A DNA stretch of 64,000 nt. It comes from Desulfotomaculum copahuensis (GTDB taxonomy: Bacteria > Bacillota > Desulfotomaculia > Desulfotomaculales > Desulfovirgulaceae). Made by a program: the position numbers and the translations under genes. How positions within the stretch are numbered: position 1 is the stretch's first letter; each line of letters starts with the position of its first letter. Positions 55,018 through 61,295 of this stretch are shown in pieces. Location: NCBI RefSeq assembly GCF_001655685.1, contig NZ_LYVF01000192.1, positions 1-64,000 of the forward strand, written 5' to 3'. The notes under the pieces are model-generated. The model did not search any database and was not told the DNA's origin. It saw nothing but the letters and a program-made list of their open reading frames with translations.

Positions 55018-56280
55018 ATGGACGTGGAAACACTGGTGATTGAAGGCGGCCGGCCGCTGGCCGGTCTGGTGAAAGTAAGCCCGGCCAAAAATGCCGTGCT
55101 GCCAATCATTACAGCCTCCCTGCTGGCTGAAAGCGCCTGCGAACTGGAAGAAGTGCCCGCACTGGCCGATGTGGAAACGATCTGTGCCGTGATCCGGCAC
55201 CTGGGCGCCGGCGTGGAGCGCCGGGGCGGCGGGTTGGTGATCACGCCGCCGGACCGTCCGGCAACCGAGGCGCCCTACGAGTTCGTGCGCCAGATGCGCG
55301 CCTCCTTCCTGGTCATGGGGCCGCTTCTGGCGCGTGCCGGCCGGGCGCGCATCTCCCTGCCCGGTGGATGCGCCATCGGCACCCGGCCGATTGACCTGCA
55401 CCTGAAGGGGTTCGCCCTGCTCGGGGCGAAAATCGCCCAGACCGGCGGCTATATCGAAGCCCGGGCGTCCGCACTGACCGGCAGCCGCATTTATCTGGAC
55501 TTCCCCAGCGTGGGCGCTACGGAAAACATCATCATGGCGGCGGTGCTGGCCCGCGGTCAGACGGTGATCGAAAATGCCGCCGAGGAGCCGGAAGTGGTCG
55601 ACCTGGCCAATTATCTCAACGCCATGGGCGCGCGGATTAAAGGGGCGGGCACCAAGCTCATCCGCATTCAGGGGGTGGAAGAACTGCACGGCGTCACCCA
55701 CAGCATCATCCCCGACCGCATTGAGGCCGGCAGTTTTCTGGTGGCGGCCGCGATCACCGGCGGCGACGTGGTGGTGGAAAACGTAATTTGCGACCACCTG
55801 AAACCGGTGGTGGCCAAGCTGCAGGAAGCGGGCATTACAGTGGAAGAACGGGAAAGCAACATCCGGGTGGCCGGGAACGGCGAGATCCGGCCGGTGGACA
55901 TCAAGACCATGCCCTACCCCGGCTTCCCCACCGACATGCAGCCCCAGTTGATGGCCCTGATGACCCTGGCCAAAGGCACCAGCGTGGTCACCGAGACGGT
56001 TTTCGAAAACCGTTTCATGCACGTGAACGAATTGAAGCGCATGGGCGCCCGGATCAAAGTGGCCGGACGCACGGCGGTGGTTTACGGTGTGCGCGGCCTG
56101 ACCGGTGCGCGCGTGCGCGCCACCGACCTGCGCGCCGGCGCCGCTCTGGTCCTGGCCGCGCTGCGGGCGGCGGGGGAAACGGAAATCGGGGACGTCCATC
56201 ACCTGGACCGGGGCTATGAAAATCTGATCGACAAGCTGCGCTCGCTGGGTGCTGCCGTAAGACGGGAAGAAAGGCGGTAA
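55018..56280 (+). CDS. murA: UDP-N-acetylglucosamine 1-carboxyvinyltransferase (MurA)
   Basis: About 420 aa; first committed step of peptidoglycan synthesis. The PEP-binding KN pair is in SPAKNAVLP, and the catalytic Cys (fosfomycin target) in [14 protein letters not shown] 55018 or GTG 55024 is the start (CGGAG upstream). The order atpC-murA-spoIID matches B. subtilis. Confidence 0.96.
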   Translation: MDVETLVIEGGRPLAGLVKVSPAKNAVLPIITASLLAESACELEEVPALADVETICAVIRHLGAGVERRGGGLVITPPDRPATEAPYEFVRQMRASFLVMGPLLARAGRARISLPGGCAIGTRPIDLHLKGFALLGAKIAQTGGYIEARASALTGSRIYLDFPSVGATENIIMAAVLARGQTVIENAAEEPEVVDLANYLNAMGARIKGAGTKLIRIQGVEELHGVTHSIIPDRIEAGSFLVAAAITGGDVVVENVICDHLKPVVAKLQEAGITVEERESNIRVAGNGEIRPVDIKTMPYPGFPTDMQPQLMALMTLAKGTSVVTETVFENRFMHVNELKRMGARIKVAGRTAVVYGVRGLTGARVRATDLRAGAALVLAALRAAGETEIGDVHHLDRGYENLIDKLRSLGAAVRREERR

Positions 56281-56445
56281 TGGACGGCGCATTTAAAGCA
56301 TATTAATGTGATGACCGGGTAGACAGGCCGTGGCCGGCGATGCTCAACTGGTTGACCGGCAAGCGTCATCTGGGAAGAAGCGGCAAGTTGCATACCGGGT
56401 GATGCGGCGGATGTCAGCAATTAAAACGGTCCGGGGGGCGGGTAT

Positions 56446-57426
56446 ATGCGCAAAACGAAAACGTTATTCGGTTTGCTGCTGATCATCATTGCCCTCGTCC
56501 TGGGCCTGCCCTACCTGATGGAGCGTCCCGCCCCGGTGAAGATCCGGCCGGAGCCGGTGCGGGTGCGCCTCTTTGTGCATGAAACCGGCAAAATTGTCTC
56601 CCTGCCCCTGGAAGACTACGTTACCGGCGTGGTGGCCGCCGAGATGCCGGCGTCTTTCCCCGTGGAGGCGCTCAAAGCGCAGGCGGTAGCCGCCCGCACT
56701 TATATCGTGCGGCGCCTGACGGCCGGCGGGGTAGCCAACAACGCCCACCCCGGTTCCGATATCAGCGATGATCACCGGGACGGACAGGCCTGGATTTCCC
56801 GGGCGGAAATGAAAAAGCGCTGGGGATTTTTCGGCTACTATGAATATTACTTTAAAATCCGCCGGGCGGTGGATGAAACACGCGGTTTGGTGCTTACTTG
56901 GCAGGGGGCGCTGATCGATCCGGCCTATTTCGCTTCCTGCGGCGGCCTGGGTACAGAAAGCGCCGCCACCGTCTGGCAAAGTGACGAGCCCTATTTAAAA
57001 AGGGTGGATTGCCCCTACGACGCCGACCCGCAGCCGGTGCGCAAGGTAACCCTGCCCGTTGAACAGGTGGACCGGTCGCTGGGCGTGCACCTGGGGGCGG
57101 TGCCGGTTATCCCCGGAGCGGGCGTGCGCAAGGTGTCACCGCCGGCGCCTTTTGCCGTCATTGCACGCACCCCCGCCGGCCGGGCGCTGACCGTGAGTAT
57201 GGGCGGGCGCACATTTCCCGCCACTACCGTACGCGACCGGCTCGGGCTGCGCTCCACCGCCTTTACGATGCAGTTGAAGGGCGACCGGGTCGAAATAACC
57301 ACCCGCGGCTACGGGCACGCCGTGGGCATGTGCCAATACGGGGCCAAGGGCTATGCACTGCAAGGCTATAATTTCGAACAGATCCTGAAGCATTATTACA
57401 CCGGGGTGGATATCATCAAGATGTAG
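56446..57426 (+). CDS. spoIID: Stage II sporulation protein D (SpoIID)
   Basis: 326-aa lytic transglycosylase that drives engulfment with SpoIIM/P. One N-terminal membrane anchor, then the SpoIID/LytB domain with LEDYVTGVVAAEMPASFP, ALKAQAVAARTY, FASCGGLGTESA and TRGYGHAVGMCQYGA. The catalytic Glu lies in the AAEMP motif. Expected to be SigE-dependent; no convincing SigE promoter was found in the 165-bp gap. Confidence 0.95.
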   Translation: MRKTKTLFGLLLIIIALVLGLPYLMERPAPVKIRPEPVRVRLFVHETGKIVSLPLEDYVTGVVAAEMPASFPVEALKAQAVAARTYIVRRLTAGGVANNAHPGSDISDDHRDGQAWISRAEMKKRWGFFGYYEYYFKIRRAVDETRGLVLTWQGALIDPAYFASCGGLGTESAATVWQSDEPYLKRVDCPYDADPQPVRKVTLPVEQVDRSLGVHLGAVPVIPGAGVRKVSPPAPFAVIARTPAGRALTVSMGGRTFPATTVRDRLGLRSTAFTMQLKGDRVEITTRGYGHAVGMCQYGAKGYALQGYNFEQILKHYYTGVDIIKM

Positions 57427-57436
57427 GAACGGTGAA

Positions 57437-57466
57437 GAATAATTTTTCCGCCGTTTGGCCACAATT
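57437..57466 (+). promoter_or_regulatory. SigF/SigG-type promoter of the spoIIQ-like gene
   Basis: GAATA (57437-57441), 15-bp spacer, GGCCACAATT (57457-57466). The -10 matches GGnnAnAnTW fully and the -35 matches GHATR. B. subtilis spoIIQ is SigF-dependent. The predicted start (about 57473) rules out the upstream TTG at 57455 as initiation codon. Confidence 0.55.
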
Positions 57467-57532
57467 AGCCTAAAGGAATTTGTATCTCCCCGGGAACAAC
57501 GCCCGGGCGGGAAAATTCACGGGGTGATTGAA

Positions 57533-58555
57533 TTGTGGCCTTTTGACGAACGCCTGTCGGCCTCCGACGGAGTGAAAAAGTATCGCCGGTGGCTGCGCCG
57601 GTGGCTGCTGGGCGAGCCGGGGCAAGATGGCGCGGAAACGCGCCGGAGCGCCGGGTGGTGGCACTTTGCCCTGGCCGGGACGATGGCGGTGGTGCTGGTG
57701 GCCGGCTTGATCTGGGCGGCGGCCGGTACCTGGCAACCGGCCGGACCGGCGCCGCAAAACAGACCGGGTGTGGAATTGATGCAAGGGCCGGGAGCGGCCG
57801 TCCCGGCATCGGCCGGTATAAGTCAACCGGTTGACGGAAGCAGTCCGGCAGGAACCGGAAAAGAAACCGGAACGTCTTCAACAGCCGGCAAAACATCCTC
57901 CAGTGAAGCTGCCGGTCCGGCATCCGGCAAGTTCGTGCACGGAACCGCCGGTACCGGGGACATGTCATCGCCCTCCGGCGCTGTTACCGGTGCAACTGCC
58001 TACCGTTCCGGTGACGGGCGAACGGCCGCCGGCGGCACGGAACCGTCAAGCGGAAGAACCGGCAGCCCGGCGGCGGCCGGTAGCGGCATTGTAGCAGGAA
58101 ATGCGGAACAGCCCTCCGGCGGCATTTCCCTTTGCCGCCCGGTCAGTGGCGCAGTCGACCGGGCTTTCGGTCCCGGCTATTCGGAAGTTTACGGTGATTA
58201 CCGCTTTAACGACGGGGTGGAGTTTGCCGCCGTGCCGGGCGGCAGTGTCAAAGCGGCGGCGCCGGGGCGGGTGAAAAATATTGTTCCCGGGCCCGCAGTC
58301 GCACTGCCGGGGAACGGCGGCCAACGCCGGCCGGCAAGCTACAGCGTGACCATCGATCACGGCAACGGCTGGCAAACCACCTATCAGGGCCTGGACACGG
58401 TGCGGGTGCGTTCCGGCCAGACGGTGGGCGCCGGTGAGATTATCGGCGCGCTGCCCGCGGTAACGCCGGGCGCAAAAGTATCCCGGTTCACCCTGGTCCT
58501 GCGGCACGCCGGTCAAACAATGGATCCGGCAAAGTATCTGGCAAACGAAAGATAA
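57533..58555 (+). CDS. spoIIQ: SpoIIQ-like degenerate M23 protein
   Basis: About 340 aa. Cytoplasmic Arg-rich N-terminus, one membrane helix (FALAGTMAVVLVAGLIWAAA), a low-complexity Ser/Gly/Thr/Ala linker of about 130 residues and a C-terminal LytM/M23 fold. Zinc ligands are lost: the HxxxD position reads NDGVE and the HxH position TLV, so it should be enzymatically dead, as B. subtilis SpoIIQ largely is. SpoIIQ in the forespore membrane binds SpoIIIAH across the septum. Position between spoIID and spoIIID supports the call. TTG 57533 or GTG 57524 is the start. Confidence 0.85.
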   Translation: MWPFDERLSASDGVKKYRRWLRRWLLGEPGQDGAETRRSAGWWHFALAGTMAVVLVAGLIWAAAGTWQPAGPAPQNRPGVELMQGPGAAVPASAGISQPVDGSSPAGTGKETGTSSTAGKTSSSEAAGPASGKFVHGTAGTGDMSSPSGAVTGATAYRSGDGRTAAGGTEPSSGRTGSPAAAGSGIVAGNAEQPSGGISLCRPVSGAVDRAFGPGYSEVYGDYRFNDGVEFAAVPGGSVKAAAPGRVKNIVPGPAVALPGNGGQRRPASYSVTIDHGNGWQTTYQGLDTVRVRSGQTVGAGEIIGALPAVTPGAKVSRFTLVLRHAGQTMDPAKYLANER

Positions 58556-58584
58556 CGGCAAAAATGAAAATCAGCCCGGAAGCT

Positions 58585-58604
58585 GCCCGCCGACGGGCTT
58601 TTTT
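58585..58604 (+). terminator. Terminator after the spoIIQ-like gene
   Basis: GCCCG-CCGA-CGGGC followed by TTTTTT, 30 bp after the stop codon. Confidence 0.8.
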
Positions 58605-58615
58605 CTTTATTTCCG

Positions 58616-58643
58616 GCATTTATCCATCTGCCACGCATATATA
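58616..58643 (+). promoter_or_regulatory. Possible SigE promoter of spoIIID
   Basis: GCATTTA (58616-58622) and CATATATA (58636-58643) approximate the SigE boxes KMATATT and CATACAnT with a 13-bp spacer. Two mismatches in each box make this tentative. Confidence 0.3.
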
Positions 58644-58676
58644 TTTTAGTAGCTATTCAGCCGGGGAGGTAGGGCA

Positions 58677-58931
58677 ATGCAGGAATACATCCAGAAAAGA
58701 GTACTGGATATTTGCGCCTATATCCTGGAGACCCGGGCCACCGTGCGTCAGGCCGCGCAGGTGTTTCAGGTGAGCAAGAGCACGGTGCATAAAGATATGA
58801 CCGAACGGTTGCCGTCCTTGAACAAGGAACTGGCCGTCCAGGTAAAAAGGATACTGGACTATAACAAATCCGAGCGGCATTTACGGGGCGGGGAAGCGAC
58901 ACGGAAGAAATACCGGGAAAACATCATCTAG
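58677..58931 (+). CDS. spoIIID: SpoIIID, mother-cell sporulation regulator
   Basis: 84 aa, nearly identical in layout to B. subtilis SpoIIID: a HTH (TVRQAAQVFQVSKSTVHKDM) and a basic C-terminal helix (RHLRGGEATRKKYRENI) that contacts DNA. It modulates SigE and SigK genes. ATG 58677 after GGGGAGG. The spoIIID-mbl pair is conserved. Confidence 0.97.
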   Translation: MQEYIQKRVLDICAYILETRATVRQAAQVFQVSKSTVHKDMTERLPSLNKELAVQVKRILDYNKSERHLRGGEATRKKYRENII

Positions 58932-59051
58932 GTTGCAAATCCGGGGGCAGCTGTCCGGCGGGACGGTTTTTGACGGTCTGTCTTGGATCAAATCGGCATA
59001 TATTCCGTAGAACCGGGCGTGCCGGCAACTTGTGAAAAGTTTTTGCTGGCT

Positions 59052-59080
59052 AGAGGAATTTCCCTGAAAATGTAGAATAA
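59052..59080 (+). promoter_or_regulatory. SigH-type promoter of mbl
   Basis: AGAGGAATT (59052-59060), 11-bp spacer, GTAGAATAA (59072-59080), a full match to the SigH consensus. It implies a leader of about 150 nt. The surrounding 307-bp gap holds no supported gene. Confidence 0.65.
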
Positions 59081-59238
59081 TCCCTTGTTGTTCATCGTAC
59101 ATAGTAAACCGGCCGGGTCCGGCCGGTGGACAGGCCCGGGTAAACGCGGGAAAGCAAGGGATGTTGTGCATACAGCCTGCTTTTCGGGGTGGTTCCGCCC
59201 GGGCCGGTGTTGGGGAAGGGGAAAGGAGATCCGGATTA

Positions 59239-60282
59239 ATGCTCGGTTTGACAACGGATATCGGCATAGATCTGGGCACGGCCAACGTGCTGGTATATGT
59301 CAAGGGCCGGGGCATCGTGCTGCGCGAGCCCTCGGTGGTGGCTTTGAACAAGGAAACTGGCCGGGTGATTGCTGTGGGCGCGGAAGCCAGACGCATGCTC
59401 GGCCGCACTCCTGGCAACATTGTGGCCACCCGTCCGCTGCGGGACGGGGTGATCGCCGACTATGACGTGACGGAAAAAATGCTGCGCCATTTCATCGGCA
59501 AAGCGTGTGGACACAAGCTGTTCTTCCGCCCGCGGGTGATGGTCTGCATACCTTCCGGCGTCACCGGCGTGGAAGAGCGGGCGGTCAAACAGGCCGCCGT
59601 TCAGGCTGGCGCCCGTCAGGCGCACGTTATAGAAGAGCCGCTGGCGGCCGCCCTTGGGGCCGGGCTGGACATCTCCGAACCCACCGCCACCATGGTGGTG
59701 GATATCGGCGGCGGCACGGCCGACGTGGCCGTGCTTTCGCTGGGCGGGGTGGTCTACAGCATTTCCCTGCGGGTAGGCGGGGATAAATTCGATGAGTCCA
59801 TTGTGCGCTTTGTGCGGCGGGAATTCAACCTGGCCGTGGGTGAGCGCAGCGGCGAGGAGATCAAAATGGAAATCGGCGATGCCTGCCCGGATACGGGAGA
59901 AGAAAGATCCATGGAAATCCGGGGGCGGGATCTGCTGTCCGGTCTGCCGCGGGCGATCACCATCACCAGCGGCCAGGTTTATGCGGCGATCAAGGAAAAC
60001 CTGGACGCGGTGGTGGGCGCGGTGAAAGAAGTGCTGGAACACACACCGCCCGAGCTGTCCGCTGATATTGTGGACAAGGGTATCGTCATGACCGGTGGCG
60101 GTTCGCTTCTGCGGGGCATTGACACGCTGATCAGCCGGGCCACGGGAGTGCCCGTCTATGTGGCCGAGGATGCCCTTTCCTGTGTGGCCATGGGCACCGG
60201 CCGCGCGCTGGCCATGCTCAATGTGCTCTCATCCAACTCGCCGCGGCGCCGGCCGCCGGTTAGCCTGAAAAAGATAGTCTAA
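59239..60282 (+). CDS. mbl: MreB/Mbl family cell-shape actin
   Basis: 347 aa bacterial actin guiding side-wall synthesis. Phosphate 1 loop DIGIDLGTANVLVYV, phosphate 2 VVDIGGGTADVAVL, adenosine motif MTGGGSLLRGID. An N-terminal membrane-binding LGLTTDIG is present. The unusually basic C-terminus (SPRRRPPVSLKKIV) may aid membrane contact. ATG 59239 after AAAGGAGA. Position after spoIIID indicates Mbl rather than MreB. Confidence 0.93.
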   Translation: MLGLTTDIGIDLGTANVLVYVKGRGIVLREPSVVALNKETGRVIAVGAEARRMLGRTPGNIVATRPLRDGVIADYDVTEKMLRHFIGKACGHKLFFRPRVMVCIPSGVTGVEERAVKQAAVQAGARQAHVIEEPLAAALGAGLDISEPTATMVVDIGGGTADVAVLSLGGVVYSISLRVGGDKFDESIVRFVRREFNLAVGERSGEEIKMEIGDACPDTGEERSMEIRGRDLLSGLPRAITITSGQVYAAIKENLDAVVGAVKEVLEHTPPELSADIVDKGIVMTGGGSLLRGIDTLISRATGVPVYVAEDALSCVAMGTGRALAMLNVLSSNSPRRRPPVSLKKIV

Positions 60283-60332
60283 CGGGCCGCATACCCGCCG
60301 GCCGGCGGCACATGCCGGAACGGCAGTAATTC

Positions 60333-60361
60333 TTGACATTATCCGGAAATAAGCTTACAAT
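60333..60361 (+). promoter_or_regulatory. SigA promoter of the Uma2-family gene
   Basis: TTGACA (60333-60338), 17-bp spacer, TACAAT (60356-60361); near-consensus. Confidence 0.82.
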
Positions 60362-60392
60362 AAGCGCAAATGCAAACGGGGAGGTGCCGGCA

Positions 60393-60956
60393 GTGGGTGG
60401 ATCAGCGCCACCGGCGGGGGAAGCCATTCTCACCTACGACGATTATCTGCAGTTGCCGGACGATGGCAATCGTTACGAGATCTGCGAAGGGGTGCTGCAC
60501 GTGACGCCATCGCCCACCACCGGGCATCAACGGGTCTTACGCAATCTGGCTTTTCTTTTGCACGCTTTTGTTTCCCGGCATGACCTGGGGGAAGTTTTTT
60601 TTGCTCCGCTGGATGTGGTCTTAAGCCGGATCAGCGTTGTCCAGCCGGACCTGGTCTATGTGTCCCGGACCAGGCAGTCCGTGCTTACCGAAAAAAATGT
60701 GTGTGGCGCCCCGGACCTGGTAGTGGAGATTGTCTCCAACTCTTCATCCAGCGCGGACCGGGTGACCAAAGCACAGGTTTATGCCCGCTACGGGGTGCCG
60801 TATTACTGGGTGCTGGATCCGCGGGAGAAAAAGCTGGAAGAGTTCCGCCTGGCCAGAGGTATCTATGTACTGGTGCACTGTTGGGAAGACAGCGCGGCAT
60901 TTACACCGGAGATTTTTTCCGGTCTGACGGTGGATCTGCAACAGGTGTGGGCTTAG
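60393..60956 (+). CDS. Uma2-family (DUF820) endonuclease-like protein
   Basis: 187 aa of the PD-(D/E)XK-like Uma2 family, abundant in cyanobacteria and some Firmicutes; role unknown. LTYDDYLQLPDDGNRYEICEGVLHV supplies the Glu of the fold, VVQPDLVYV the Asp, and GAPDLVVEIVSNSSSSADRVTKAQVYARYGVPYYWVLDP the E-X-K-like and tail motifs. GTG 60393 is chosen (GGGGAGG eight bases upstream) because it lies after the promoter. A monocistronic unit. Confidence 0.85.
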   Translation: MGGSAPPAGEAILTYDDYLQLPDDGNRYEICEGVLHVTPSPTTGHQRVLRNLAFLLHAFVSRHDLGEVFFAPLDVVLSRISVVQPDLVYVSRTRQSVLTEKNVCGAPDLVVEIVSNSSSSADRVTKAQVYARYGVPYYWVLDPREKKLEEFRLARGIYVLVHCWEDSAAFTPEIFSGLTVDLQQVWA

Positions 60957-61002
60957 CTTGGTGGAAGGTTATATTTCCGCAACGGAGAGTTAAACGGCAG
61001 GG

Positions 61003-61044
61003 AAATTTGGGGACAAAAAATTAATCACCGTCCTCAAATTTTTT
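61003..61044 (+). terminator. Terminator after the Uma2-family gene
   Basis: A 12-bp stem (61003-61014 with 61030-61041, one G-T pair) over a 15-nt A-rich loop, ending in TTTT. Confidence 0.82.
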
Positions 61045-61060
61045 GTTTTTCCGGCAACAT

Positions 61061-61089
61061 TTCGCCCCCTTCATACGTCTATATATAAT
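61061..61089 (+). promoter_or_regulatory. Possible SigA promoter of the subtilisin gene
   Basis: TATAAT (61084-61089) with TTCGCC 17 bp upstream. It would give a 200-nt leader containing a hairpin and the SigH-type site. Confidence 0.35.
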
Positions 61090-61110
61090 GAAGCTGTGCA
61101 CTTCAGGGAG

Positions 61111-61165
61111 CGGCGGGGCAAAGCCGGGATATTTTCACCGGTCCGGGAAATCATAAGGCCCGCCG
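61111..61165 (+). other. Structured leader element before the subtilisin gene
   Basis: CGGCGGG (61111-61117) pairs with CCCGCCG (61159-61165), enclosing a CCGG/CCGG hairpin and the unpaired segment GCAAAGCC. The GCAAAG stretch recalls c-di-GMP-I riboswitches, but the second conserved half and the tetraloop receptor are missing. Confidence 0.35.
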
Positions 61166-61216
61166 GAAGGGGAGAAAGACTCACAATGTTAACAATTAAT
61201 TAACTTAACAAAAACG

Positions 61217-61245
61217 GCAGGAGAACCCCTTTTTGTGTCGAATTA
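61217..61245 (+). promoter_or_regulatory. SigH-type promoter of the subtilisin gene
   Basis: GCAGGAGAA (61217-61225), 11-bp spacer, GTCGAATTA (61237-61245); one mismatch in the flank of the -35. It predicts a start near 61253, 43 nt before the ATG. Confidence 0.55.
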
Positions 61246-61295
61246 TCTTTTCAGTCAGGGAAAGGAAACCAATTGTACATAAGGAGTCCTTAAGC

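Noticed and set aside
56283-56402. SigE promoter for spoIID (GCATATT near 56300 or CATACC near 56391)
   Set aside because: A good -35 or a good -10 half is present, but never both at the required 13-15 bp distance.
61111-61165. c-di-GMP-I (GEMM) riboswitch before the subtilisin gene
   Set aside because: Only one GCAAAG-like segment is present; the second conserved strand and tetraloop receptor are missing.
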